Notes under the pieces: generated by a model
What the model saw: the letters and a program-made list of their open reading frames with translations, nothing else
Told to the model about the DNA's origin: nothing
Databases searched by the model: none
Program-made: the position numbers and the translations under genes
Origin: Lactococcus ileimucosae
Lineage (GTDB): Bacteria; Bacillota; Bacilli; Lactobacillales; Streptococcaceae
Length of the DNA: 64,000 nucleotides
Assembly: GCF_943193185.1 (NCBI RefSeq)
Contig: NZ_CALPDE010000007.1
Span: 1-64,000, forward strand
Direction: 5' to 3'
Shown here: positions 10,039-19,173 of the stretch, one piece after another
How the letters are laid out: each line of letters opens with the position of its first letter
Position numbering within the stretch: position 1 is the first letter of the stretch

Positions 10039-10847
10039 TGCTTGAAATCCTCTCTTATGACTTTATGCGTAATGCTTTTCTAGCCACAACAGCCATTGCC
10101 CTTTTCGCTCCCCTCCTTGGTGTGTTTTTGGTGCTTCGCCGTCAGTCCTTACTTTCTGACACACTTTCTCATGTTTCTCTCGCAGGTGTTGCTTTTGGTA
10201 TATTATTGAGTTTAAATCCAACATGGACAACTTTAGTTGTGGTTATCATTGCTGCTATTTTTATGGAATTTCTTCGTACTGTTTATAAAAACTACCTTGA
10301 GTTAGCGACTGCTATTCTGATGTCTGCAGGTCTTGCTCTGGCTATGTTTATCATCAATGTTGCCGGAAGTAAGACCAGCATCAGTATTGACCAGTATCTT
10401 TTTGGGTCAATTGTCACCATCGCTACACCACAAGTGATTATGCTCTATATCATCGCGTTTATCGTATTGGCTGGCTTTATCTTTTTCTTGCGGCCACTTT
10501 ATGTGATGACTTTCGATGAGGATACAGCCATGGTGGATGGACTTCCTGTGCGTGCCATGTCCGTAATCTTCAATGTCGTTACTGGTCTCGCTATTGCATT
10601 GATGATTCCTGCTTCTGGCGCACTGTTAGTATCTGCCATTATGGTCCTGCCAGCAAGTATCTCTATGCTTATTGGAAAATCCTTTAAAACTGTACTGCTT
10701 TGGTCCGTTATTATTGGTTTTATTGGGATGAACAGCGGTTTAGTCATTTCTTATTATTTTAATGCCCCTGCGAGTTCAGCCATTACCTTAATCTTTGTTT
10801 TCCTCTTCTTAGTCGTTTCTCTACTGAAACGTGTCTTAAAAAAATAA
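10038..10847 (+). CDS. zitP: Zinc ABC transporter permease
   Basis: 269 residues with about eight to nine membrane helices, an ABC-3 family metal permease (ZnuB/AdcB type). The N-terminal LRRQSLLSDTLSHVSLAGVAFG and the later LPASISMLIGKSFK are family signatures. It is last in the zitRQP unit and its stop is followed at once by a terminator. It is partnered with ZitQ and presumably the distant lipoprotein at 41473-42318. Confidence 0.92.
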   Translation: MLEILSYDFMRNAFLATTAIALFAPLLGVFLVLRRQSLLSDTLSHVSLAGVAFGILLSLNPTWTTLVVVIIAAIFMEFLRTVYKNYLELATAILMSAGLALAMFIINVAGSKTSISIDQYLFGSIVTIATPQVIMLYIIAFIVLAGFIFFLRPLYVMTFDEDTAMVDGLPVRAMSVIFNVVTGLAIALMIPASGALLVSAIMVLPASISMLIGKSFKTVLLWSVIIGFIGMNSGLVISYYFNAPASSAITLIFVFLFLVVSLLKRVLKK

Positions 10848-10856
10848 AGTTAAAAT

Positions 10857-10902
10857 AAAAAATCACTCAACATAGCATTTGCCTAGATTGAGTGATTTTT
10901 TA
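10857..10902. terminator. Bidirectional terminator between zitP and the DUF6273 gene
   Basis: AAAAAATCACTCAA pairs with TTGAGTGATTTTTT around a loop of about 18 bases. The genes on both sides converge on it, so it serves both strands. Confidence 0.85.
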
Positions 10903-10947
10903 TTTTACAACTTTACTTAAACTTGTACGCCAAATGTATTTGGAGTT

Positions 10948-12603
10948 TTATTGACGAACGATGAGAGCAGGGCGAAGTGCACGTCCACTTGAAAAAGCCA
11001 CATTATGGTATCCCCCAACTGAACCACGGGGATTAGGCGAACCTAGACCAGTTATTCCCCACTGACGTACTGTAGTATCTCCCCCAATACCACCACGCGT
11101 ACGAAGCCACCAATTAAGGGTAATACCCTCTCCACGACTCTCTAGATTAGTAAAAGCACGCCCTGGACCTGATAAACGGACTATATCTGCTAAAGAAAGT
11201 GAAAAGGCACGGGGGTTACCACTTGTATCGACTCGACTCACGTCATTCGCAACTTCTGGGAAATCTTCTATATTGGTAGGTAACCAGCGTGTACCGTGTC
11301 CAGTCATCCATATAGCATCGCTATCTAGCATAACAGGCTCCGTTTCGGGGATAACTACAGGCTGAACCATAGCTCTAACTGTTGTATCAAGGGCATCATA
11401 CCATTGATTGGTACGTGCTTCCTGATCAATCCAGGAAACGTGTGCAATACCTTCATTCCGAATAATCAAATGGTTCCCCCCACCTTGATTCTCCAAATAA
11501 CGATACTGCTCCCCAGCCATAGTAAAGATAGTCCCCGGTACCATGATGCTAAAGTTGATTTGGTCGGGTTGGACATTATCATCTGGTCCCGGGTTCCCCC
11601 AGTTGTTATCGATAGAACCGTTCTGTACGGCTGTCAGGAAGTCTGACAAGTCATCATGATGTGTATAGTCTGGATCTGCAGCCAAGAAATCATTGATACG
11701 GTCAGGACTGATCAGTTGCCCGTCCACATGGATACCGTAATAATACTCACCCGGGATGTTGTCCGCCGCTGCGGTCATCTGAGCGGCATCCAAGAGGTAA
11801 GAAGTGGTCTCTCCTGCTTGGAGTTGATTCGCCCAGTAAGCCCAGCCTGTTTGGTGGTCGATCACCCAGAAGTTCCCGACTTTCAGGTTATTAGGCAGGG
11901 CTGCCCACTGGCTGATTGTCATTGGGGCACGTTCTTGTTGCAGGTTTTGAGCGGCATCATGAGTGACTTCTTCGCCCGGCCAAACTGGACCGCTGTTGTC
12001 AAAGCTGTCGCCAGAGGAGCAGTAGGCATCTGTACCGTCTCCGGGATGCGTGGCACCATCTGTGACACCGTCTGTGGCTGTACTTGTGACCCAGTCACGG
12101 GCATGTCCTGCAGAGGCGGTCATCAGGTCTGAATTGTCCCGGTTGAAGGTAGGCATGAACCACGGGGCATCTTGACCTGAGCGACTCCAACCAAAGGTCA
12201 GGTTGGCGTAGGTGTTGAAGGCAGCTGAGTCACCTACACGGGTGTTGAGGTTGGTCTCTGAGGGACGCATGACCGTCCAAGTGTTCACTTGGTCACGGAT
12301 GGTACCGTTCACTATAGGGGTGAAGTCTGTATCTCCTGTGGCGCGTTTCTCCATGAACTCGGAGAGGCGGATACGGGCCATGAGGGGCACATTACCGTAG
12401 TTCTCCACGAAGACATCCTTGTTTTCGGTGTCTCGGTTGTAGTAGTCGTGGACACGGCCGCCGGGGATGTTTTCCCGGAGCCGGTCATTGATGGCCCGCT
12501 GGTTGAAGGCTTGGAAGGCGAAGGTGCCGCCTACCAAGAGCAATAAGAGGGACAGGAGCGCGAGGTTGCGCAGCCGCCGCTGGTTTTTCTTTTCTGGTGT
12601 CAT
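10948..12603 (-). CDS. Surface/secreted protein, TasA-like N-terminus and DUF6273-like C-terminus
   Basis: 551 residues. After a basic start, residues about 13-32 are a hydrophobic segment ending GGTFAFQAFNQ, resembling the atypical signals of SipW-processed TasA/camelysin-type proteins, and DVFVENYGNVPLMARIRLS resembles their core. The last 100 residues (LNWWLRTRGG, then GRALRPALIV) match the DUF6273 pattern of secreted Gram-positive proteins. No sorting signal is seen, so it may stay membrane-tethered or be released. The start follows AAAGGAGGAG. The first 700 bases are visibly GC-richer than neighbouring genes, hinting at transfer. Its promoter has a T13 spacer. Function unknown; both domain calls are from motif memory. 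Confidence 0.75.
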   Translation of the reverse strand: MTPEKKNQRRLRNLALLSLLLLLVGGTFAFQAFNQRAINDRLRENIPGGRVHDYYNRDTENKDVFVENYGNVPLMARIRLSEFMEKRATGDTDFTPIVNGTIRDQVNTWTVMRPSETNLNTRVGDSAAFNTYANLTFGWSRSGQDAPWFMPTFNRDNSDLMTASAGHARDWVTSTATDGVTDGATHPGDGTDAYCSSGDSFDNSGPVWPGEEVTHDAAQNLQQERAPMTISQWAALPNNLKVGNFWVIDHQTGWAYWANQLQAGETTSYLLDAAQMTAAADNIPGEYYYGIHVDGQLISPDRINDFLAADPDYTHHDDLSDFLTAVQNGSIDNNWGNPGPDDNVQPDQINFSIMVPGTIFTMAGEQYRYLENQGGGNHLIIRNEGIAHVSWIDQEARTNQWYDALDTTVRAMVQPVVIPETEPVMLDSDAIWMTGHGTRWLPTNIEDFPEVANDVSRVDTSGNPRAFSLSLADIVRLSGPGRAFTNLESRGEGITLNWWLRTRGGIGGDTTVRQWGITGLGSPNPRGSVGGYHNVAFSSGRALRPALIVRQ

Positions 12604-12681
12604 AAACTCCTCCTTTGACGTAACCTGTACTTTTATATTTTCATTACATATACATTTCTAATGTTACGTTTACTTTCTGAG

Positions 12682-12710
12682 TCTATAGTATAAAAAAAAA
12701 AAAAGGTCAA
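12682..12710 (-). promoter_or_regulatory. Promoter with T13 spacer (candidate phase-variable switch)
   Basis: On the minus strand TTGACC (12705-12710) and TATAGA (12682-12687) are separated by exactly 17 bases, of which 13 are an unbroken T run (12692-12704). Slippage in such a run changes spacing and hence promoter strength. It faces only the surface-protein gene that starts at 12603. Confidence 0.75.
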
Positions 12711-12796
12711 ATGAAATGAGTGTTTGATGAGAAAAGGGGGCTTGGTTTGGCTGGGGGCTTGCTTGGTTTTTTCTTCTGAATCAAGGAAAGCATGAG

Positions 12797-12824
12797 AAAA
12801 GAAGCCCCGACTGGAGCTTCTTTT
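12797..12824 (-). terminator. Terminator after adk
   Basis: On the minus strand AAAAGAAGCTCC-AGTC-GGGGCTTCTTTTC forms a GC-rich stem with a short loop and trailing T residues, about 35 bases beyond the adk stop. It separates adk from the surface-protein gene. Confidence 0.8.
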
Positions 12825-12859
12825 CTTTATAGGATTAGCGGATTCACGGGTTTTATATC

Positions 12860-13561
<702 letters not shown>

Positions 13562-13621
13562 TCAGTCCTGAAAGCATCCTTTACACCTTAATATTTTATC
13601 GTATTTCTGGAGATAAATAAA

Positions 13622-13645
13622 GAAAAACCTTGCCTAAAGCAAGAC
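13622..13645 (-). terminator. Terminator after the LRR surface protein
   Basis: On the minus strand CTTGC-TTTAG-GCAAG is followed by GTTTTTCTTT, just beyond the stop codon at 13652. Confidence 0.75.
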
Positions 13646-13651
13646 TTTTCT

Positions 13652-16600
13652 TTATTTCATTTGTGATTTGCGCGTTTTTAGCCAAAGTACTACTGCAGCC
13701 AGAAGGCTGGTTCCCCCAAGAGCTAAGACAGGAAAGGCTATCTCCCCTAAGTCTGGAAGATTTTGTTCTTCCTTTGTCTCTACAGGACTTTCTTCCTGTG
13801 GTCCAGTTTTCTCTGTCTCAGAATCTTCTGGAATTTTTGTTTGAACAGCCTCAGAAATTTTTCCATCTGCATTTTTACTGACAGCCGAAATCATCTGTCC
13901 CGGCCTTACTTTTCCAGAAGGAATATCTGCCCTCCAAGTCCCATCAGCTTGGACGGTCGTTGTGGCAATGATATTCCCCTCAGGATCACGGATGAGAATA
14001 ACTTCACCAGCAGCCCCTGTTCCTGTGACTACGTAGCCTTGGGAGGAATTTCCCGTCAGGTTATCAATAGTTGGTCGAGTCGGATCAACTTGTGGCAAGG
14101 AAGCCTGAGTGACAGTGCCAGAGAAGGAAAGCTCAACGCGTGAATTTCTGGTAAAATTTTCACTTTCCTCCCAGCGGAGCTTGTTATCTGCCAAAACTTG
14201 ACTATAGCTGACAAAGGTTTGACTTGGACTCGCTTGGGTTCGTAAAGTCCCCTGCCCCTGAATCATGGACCATTTGCTCGCATCTACTGCTTTTTCATCA
14301 ATGTTGAAGACATTCATCGGACTGTCCGTAAAAGTCAGAACAGCAGGATGGATAAGACTTTGATCCTCTGCCACAATACTTGTCAAGCCAGAGGCCAAAC
14401 CAAGAAGGGGAGACAGAGCCCCTAGATTCGCAATCTGGTTATGGTTGAGCGTCAAAGTGTTCAGTCCTGAGAGATGTCCCAGATGCGAAACATCCGTAAT
14501 ATCATTCTGATTCAGAGTCAAGTGTTTGACCGAGTTGAAGTTAGGATGGTCGAAAATCTCCATAGCCTTGGCAATGCCAGCTGTTGCATTAATCGTCAAG
14601 TCTGTCATATTGGGCAAATGCATCAGAGTGGAAAAGTCTGTCACTGTCGCGTTAGTCAGTGTTAATTCTTGGAGGTTAGGGAGAGTGGCAAGACCTACAT
14701 AATGTGCACCACCCCCAAGAACATTCGGTCCGTCCAGAAGCGCCACGCCGTCCAACGTCAAGTGCCTAGGATATTTATTGCCTGCTGCCTCAAGCCCTAA
14801 CAAGGCCAGCTCCGCAGCAGAGGTATAATCGGTCACTGCAACCGGCGCTATTGGTGCAGGGCGATTCCGCCCTTCTGTTAATGCAGCTGCAATAGCTTCC
14901 TGAACCTTTAGGTCAGAAAAAATTTGGTTGATAGGAATATCAAACTCATTTGGAGTAACTGTTTGGATAACTTGACCCGAAAATTGACCGGATGCGACAT
15001 TCTCAATATTTTGTGCCGTCCAGTTGGCAATCTGGTTTTCACCGATATAATCCCACAGGAGCTGATCAGCAATATGACTCCCTTCTGCTATCTGGTCCAA
15101 GACTAAGCTCGTCCGGTCATGAATCTCCTGTAGGTTATAAATACTAAAAGGGGTCGTTTCACGATGTCTGACATCCGCAAGATAAATGCGCTGATCTAAG
15201 GCTGAAAGAGTAAGTCCACTGATATTCCCCCCTCGAAAATGATAGAAGGCTCTTAAGTCATTGAGACGATTTTGATCAAGAAGAATCGTTCCCAAGTCTT
15301 GCAAACTGCCTGTAGGAACATTGGCAAAGAAAGTAAGGCTTCCTGTGTCCAAGTCGTTATCAGTTAAATCAAGTGTGACAAGATGACGCAGGAGTTTCAA
15401 GCCGTTAAGCCTGCTGATGTTTCGGCTTGAGGCATCCAAAGTTTCGATACTGTCTGCCTCACTTTGCGTCAATACATGTGCAACATCAAGGCCAAGCGTA
15501 TCAGCTACTGCCTGAGCTAAACCAGCATCAGGAAAAAGCATATTGATAGGTCCTAGTTCGGGGTTGGGCTCACCTACTTCTCCCAAAGTTGGATAAACGG
15601 CTAAACCTGAGAAGACCCCTGAGCCTAAACCGGAGGGCATCGTCCACTCCAAGGTGTTGTCTCCGAGCGTTTGCCAAAGTACACGCAAGGGTGGCGTATC
15701 AAATACGATGCTACCGGCTCCCTGAACGATGTTTAATTGTTCAGATCCACTTGGTGCCACGTTGTTTTTGTTATAAATTCCGACTGTTTCATTGGGGGCT
15801 TGTCCGCGATTCGTTTCTACCTTACGCCAAGTCTGCCCAGTTGCTGAAAGGTCTACTAGACCGCTTAAAGTTTGGAGAGGTGCTAGACTGCGCAACATGT
15901 TGTTATTGATTTCAAGTGTCTTCAAGTTTGCAAGGGAGGTTAAGGGCGCAAGAGCATAGGGTGCAGTTGCCCCAATCTGGGGATCGGAAATAAGATTATT
16001 TGACAGATAAAGTGAGGCTAAGCTGCTTAAACCTGAAAGTTCTGCGAGTCCTGATTCCGTAATCATGTTGTTTCTCAAATAGAGTGTTGTAAGGTTTGAC
16101 TTGGCAGACAGATTTCCTGCTTGTAACCCTGCATCATCAATTTTATTACGCCCCACAGAAAGGTAGGTCAGACTATTCATATCAGCAATGGGAGCCAAGC
16201 TTGAGATACCTGCATTCGCCAGTGTTAAACGCGTGAGTGCTGTAAAATGAGAGAGCGCAGCATTGACTGTCCCCCCTGCACCAAGTCCCGTATTTTCACT
16301 CAAGGTCAAGTCTGTTAAAACATCGCTAGGGAGATTTTGCAAGGGCGATAAGTCTACGATGCGGTTACTTGTCAGATTAAGGCTTCTCAACTCTTTGAGG
16401 GCCCCAATCGCTTCGATATTGACAATACGGTTGGTTACCAATGAAAGATTGCGTAACTGTGTCAACTTGGCTAGTGAAGTAATATCCGTAATTCGAGCAC
16501 TTCCTAGATTTAAGCTCGTCAAACTAGAAGTTGCCAAGGCCTCAAGCGGGGCCAAACTGTTAGTGTCAGAAAGATTACCATTTGTAATCCCGAGGGTCGT

Positions 16601-16984
16601 CATCCGCGTGAGAAACTGTATCCCTTCCAGACTGTTAATTCCCTCAATCGGTGCACCAGCTGCAGGTTGCAAAGTAGTTATATTGTTCAAGTCAGCTTGA
16701 GTAACAAAGTCTGTAGGAGCTTTTTGCAAACGATTGGCAACAGCTGCTGCCAATCTAGCATCAGGGAAAATCGCATTAATCTGCTGACTCCCAAGTAATA
16801 TATCTTTAGGGGCAATAGACTTTTGTTCTGCTTTTTGACTCAAAGCCTCATGAGAAAGAGGGAGTGTTTGCGCGAAAACTGGAGCCATATGTCCTGCAAA
16901 TTGAGAGGTTAAAAGACTGACAATACCTAGGGAAATTGCCATCCGTTTGTTCTTTTTTTGTTTTTCTCTTTCTTTATCACTCAT
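13652..16984 (-). CDS. Leucine-rich-repeat cell-surface protein with LPDLG sorting-like signal
   Basis: 1110 residues. A signal peptide covers residues about 15-39 (cut near VFAQ). Leucine-rich repeats of the internalin type (e.g. LTSLNLGSARITDITSLAKL) fill residues about 85-400, with shorter blocks at about 480-600 and 740-900, each introduced by a FPDAxLAxAVA-like segment. A bacterial Ig-like domain (about 975-1050) and a Glu/Thr-rich stalk follow. The C-terminus has LPDLGE, a 20-residue hydrophobic segment and a basic tail: a sortase signal in layout, but with Leu where LPXTG has Thr. Start after AAAGGAGAG. Likely an adhesin; it splits secY from adk. Confidence 0.88.
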   Translation of the reverse strand: MSDKEREKQKKNKRMAISLGIVSLLTSQFAGHMAPVFAQTLPLSHEALSQKAEQKSIAPKDILLGSQQINAIFPDARLAAAVANRLQKAPTDFVTQADLNNITTLQPAAGAPIEGINSLEGIQFLTRMTTLGITNGNLSDTNSLAPLEALATSSLTSLNLGSARITDITSLAKLTQLRNLSLVTNRIVNIEAIGALKELRSLNLTSNRIVDLSPLQNLPSDVLTDLTLSENTGLGAGGTVNAALSHFTALTRLTLANAGISSLAPIADMNSLTYLSVGRNKIDDAGLQAGNLSAKSNLTTLYLRNNMITESGLAELSGLSSLASLYLSNNLISDPQIGATAPYALAPLTSLANLKTLEINNNMLRSLAPLQTLSGLVDLSATGQTWRKVETNRGQAPNETVGIYNKNNVAPSGSEQLNIVQGAGSIVFDTPPLRVLWQTLGDNTLEWTMPSGLGSGVFSGLAVYPTLGEVGEPNPELGPINMLFPDAGLAQAVADTLGLDVAHVLTQSEADSIETLDASSRNISRLNGLKLLRHLVTLDLTDNDLDTGSLTFFANVPTGSLQDLGTILLDQNRLNDLRAFYHFRGGNISGLTLSALDQRIYLADVRHRETTPFSIYNLQEIHDRTSLVLDQIAEGSHIADQLLWDYIGENQIANWTAQNIENVASGQFSGQVIQTVTPNEFDIPINQIFSDLKVQEAIAAALTEGRNRPAPIAPVAVTDYTSAAELALLGLEAAGNKYPRHLTLDGVALLDGPNVLGGGAHYVGLATLPNLQELTLTNATVTDFSTLMHLPNMTDLTINATAGIAKAMEIFDHPNFNSVKHLTLNQNDITDVSHLGHLSGLNTLTLNHNQIANLGALSPLLGLASGLTSIVAEDQSLIHPAVLTFTDSPMNVFNIDEKAVDASKWSMIQGQGTLRTQASPSQTFVSYSQVLADNKLRWEESENFTRNSRVELSFSGTVTQASLPQVDPTRPTIDNLTGNSSQGYVVTGTGAAGEVILIRDPEGNIIATTTVQADGTWRADIPSGKVRPGQMISAVSKNADGKISEAVQTKIPEDSETEKTGPQEESPVETKEEQNLPDLGEIAFPVLALGGTSLLAAVVLWLKTRKSQMK

Positions 16985-17048
16985 ATTTCTCTCCTTTTTC
17001 TCATCAAAAACTCATTGTAGTTTTATTATATCATAAGGAAGTCAAAAT

Positions 17049-17092
17049 AAAAAAATATACCAAGGCAAAATGAAAACCTTAGTATATTTTTG
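17049..17092. terminator. Terminator after secY
   Basis: On the minus strand AAAAATATACTAAGG pairs with CCTTGGTATATTTTTTT. A second hairpin (AGCTGT...ACAGCT, about 17093-17113) lies between it and the secY stop. It ends the rplO-secY unit before the LRR gene. Confidence 0.75.
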
Positions 17093-17135
17093 AGCTGTAT
17101 GCATAGACAGCTTTGGTCACAATGTTAGACATTCA

Positions 17136-18452
17136 CTAGCCCTCAATCGGATTATCCATAAATCCTTTATAGTTTTTCTTATAAAGGTAGCCCTCGAGCT
17201 GTTTAACTGCTTGAATCGCAACCTGAATCAAGATTAAGAGAGAGGTTCCTCCCAAGGCAACAATCTTTGGTAAGCCCCATATGTTTTGAGCTACGATCGG
17301 CAAAATCGAGATAAAGCCAAGGAAAAGGGCACCAACTGTGGCTAAGCGCATCAGCAAACTTGAAACATATTTTTCAGTTCCCTTACCTGGTCGAACAGAT
17401 GGAATATATGACCCTTGTTTTTGCAGGTTTTCTGCCATCTTCTCCGGATTAACTTGTACAAATGAATAGAAGAAGGTAAAGAGAACAATCAGTAAACCAT
17501 AAAACAGCATCCCTGTCCATGTGTTATAAGAAAGAGCAGATTGTAAGCTATTAAGCCAACCCACATTGTTCCCCTGAGCACGCTGCAAGAACTGCAAAAT
17601 TGTTGCAGGAGCTGTTGTAATTGATCCTGCAAAGATAACTGGGATAACACCAGCTGGGTTGACACGAAGTGGCAAGTAAGAACTTGTTGGCGCACCCTGT
17701 GTCAACTTTGTATATTGAATAGGTACTTTACGTTCAGCTTGTTGTACAAAGGTTGTAAAGTAAATAATCAATGCAGACACAATGACCAGAATAGCCACCA
17801 TAATCCATGATGTTGGAATTTGGCCTGGACGTACGTTTACAAACCATTCTGTGTAAACTTCATGCACGGCGCTTGGAATACCTGAAACAATCCCTGCAAA
17901 GATAATAACTGAGATACCTGAGCCAAATCCTTTTTCATTGATTTGTTCACCCATCCAAGTAACAACCATTGACCCCGTTGTCAAGATAACGCCGATCATC
18001 AGATAAGTTTGCCAGTTTGGATTTTGTACGATATTTGCTGAACTCATAGCTTGGAAACCTGCAGTGATACCGATGGACTGCGCCATAGCTAAAACTAGAG
18101 TAATATAGCGTGTCGCTTGATTAAGCTTACGGCGCCCAATTTCACCCTGTTTTGACCACTCTACAAACTTCGGCAAAATATCCATTTGCAAGAGCTGGAC
18201 AATGATTGAAGCTGTGATATATGGTGATACCCCCATGGCAAACAACGAGTAGTTTTGCATGGCATTACCTGAAACCAAGTTCATCATGTTCAAGAACGGT
18301 AAGTCACTTAGGGCATTCAAGTTTTCAACGTTGATTCCCGGCACTGTAATATGTGCACCTAGTCGAAAGACAAAAAGAATAAAGATGGTAAAGATGATTC
18401 GCGCTCTCACATCTTTGATCTTGAAGGCTTCCTTTAGAGTTTTGAAAAACAT
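17136..18452 (-). CDS. secY: Preprotein translocase subunit SecY
   Basis: 438 residues with ten membrane helices. It forms the protein-conducting channel with SecE (35760) and SecG. Conserved points are ITVPGIN in the plug region, NPAGVIPVIFAGS, and RPGKGTEKY in cytoplasmic loop 5, where SecA and ribosomes dock. Length is typical. It follows rplO by 70 bases that contain a strong hairpin (18496-18514), a possible attenuator. Confidence 0.97.
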   Translation of the reverse strand: MFFKTLKEAFKIKDVRARIIFTIFILFVFRLGAHITVPGINVENLNALSDLPFLNMMNLVSGNAMQNYSLFAMGVSPYITASIIVQLLQMDILPKFVEWSKQGEIGRRKLNQATRYITLVLAMAQSIGITAGFQAMSSANIVQNPNWQTYLMIGVILTTGSMVVTWMGEQINEKGFGSGISVIIFAGIVSGIPSAVHEVYTEWFVNVRPGQIPTSWIMVAILVIVSALIIYFTTFVQQAERKVPIQYTKLTQGAPTSSYLPLRVNPAGVIPVIFAGSITTAPATILQFLQRAQGNNVGWLNSLQSALSYNTWTGMLFYGLLIVLFTFFYSFVQVNPEKMAENLQKQGSYIPSVRPGKGTEKYVSSLLMRLATVGALFLGFISILPIVAQNIWGLPKIVALGGTSLLILIQVAIQAVKQLEGYLYKKNYKGFMDNPIEG

Positions 18453-18495
18453 AATTTCCCTCTAAACTTTCTTAAATATTAATCCTATAAAATAA

Positions 18496-18514
18496 GCGGT
18501 TGATTCTCAACCGC
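18496..18514 (-). terminator. Intra-operon hairpin between rplO and secY
   Basis: A perfect 8-bp stem, GCGGTTGA / TCAACCGC, with a three-base loop is followed on the minus strand by TTATTTTAT. It lies between two genes that are normally co-transcribed. It could be a weak terminator or a processing or stability element that lowers secY relative to rplO; that role is inferred. Confidence 0.55.
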
Positions 18515-18522
18515 CAATTGAA

Positions 18523-18975
18523 TTATTTTGCTTCAAGAGTTTCTACAGAACCACCAGCAGCTTCAATAGCAGCTTTTGCAGCAGCAGAAGCTTTCGCAAC
18601 GTTAACCTTAAGGTTTTTAACTGTCAATTCGCCGTTAGCAAGAACTTTGATACCAGATTTAACATCTTTGATGATTTTAGCAGCTACAAGTGTTTCAGCT
18701 GTAACTTCTGCTCCGTCGCCAAGACGGTTCAAAGTATCGAGGTTTACGATTGCGTACTCTTTACGGTTTACGTTAGTGAAACCGCGTTTTGGAAGACGAC
18801 GGAACAGTTCTGTTTGTCCACCTTCAAAACCAGGACGTACGCCACCACCTGAACGTGATTTTTGACCTTTTTGTCCACGACCAGATGTTTTACCGTTACC
18901 AGATGAAGTACCACGACCTACACGGTTGCGTACTTTACGGCTGCCTTCTGCAGCTTTCATTTCATGAAGTTTCAT
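18523..18975 (-). CDS. rplO: 50S ribosomal protein L15
   Basis: 150 residues beginning [20 protein letters not shown], with the Gly-rich [20 protein letters not shown]-terminal extension that penetrates 23S rRNA. Normal family length. In the usual spc order it follows rpmD, but here a lipoprotein gene intervenes and rplO has its own promoter (19081-19109). Confidence 0.96.
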   Translation of the reverse strand: MKLHEMKAAEGSRKVRNRVGRGTSSGNGKTSGRGQKGQKSRSGGGVRPGFEGGQTELFRRLPKRGFTNVNRKEYAIVNLDTLNRLGDGAEVTAETLVAAKIIKDVKSGIKVLANGELTVKNLKVNVAKASAAAKAAIEAAGGSVETLEAK

Positions 18976-19080
18976 GTTTTCTCCTTATTTTGTACAATGC
19001 TGACGCCTTGCTCCACTCTAAGGAAGGATGAAGTTTGACTCGCCTGTACTTTTCTAATTTTTGGCTTCTAAACCTTTTCT

Positions 19081-19109
19081 ATTTTACTAAATTTGCTCTG
19101 AAAATGCAA
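19081..19109 (-). promoter_or_regulatory. Promoter of rplO-secY
   Basis: On the minus strand TTGCAT (19104-19109), a 17-base spacer and TAAAAT (19081-19086). It lies right after the terminator of the lipoprotein gene, so it restarts ribosomal-gene transcription. The leader is about 100 bases. Confidence 0.75.
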
Positions 19110-19137
19110 ATTTTTCAAAAAAGAGGGCATTATTGGC

Positions 19138-19158
19138 CTAAAAAGCGTGAAAGCACGC
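19138..19158 (-). terminator. Terminator after the BMP lipoprotein gene
   Basis: GCGTG-CTTT-CACGC followed by TTTTT on the minus strand, 16 bases beyond the stop codon. A compact, convincing intrinsic terminator. Confidence 0.85.
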
Positions 19159-19173
19159 ATGTTATTTCTATAA

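Noticed and set aside
11656..12132. A 158-codon plus-strand frame opposite the DUF6273 gene
   Set aside because: Opposite strand of a well-supported gene in GC-rich DNA where stops are rare; product is Cys/Gly-rich without motifs and has no ribosome site.
16985..17060. Promoter of the LRR gene (TATAAT near 17024 with TTGACT nearby)
   Set aside because: The TTGACT lies only nine bases before the TATAAT, and no hexamer at 16-18 bp spacing is good; left uncalled.
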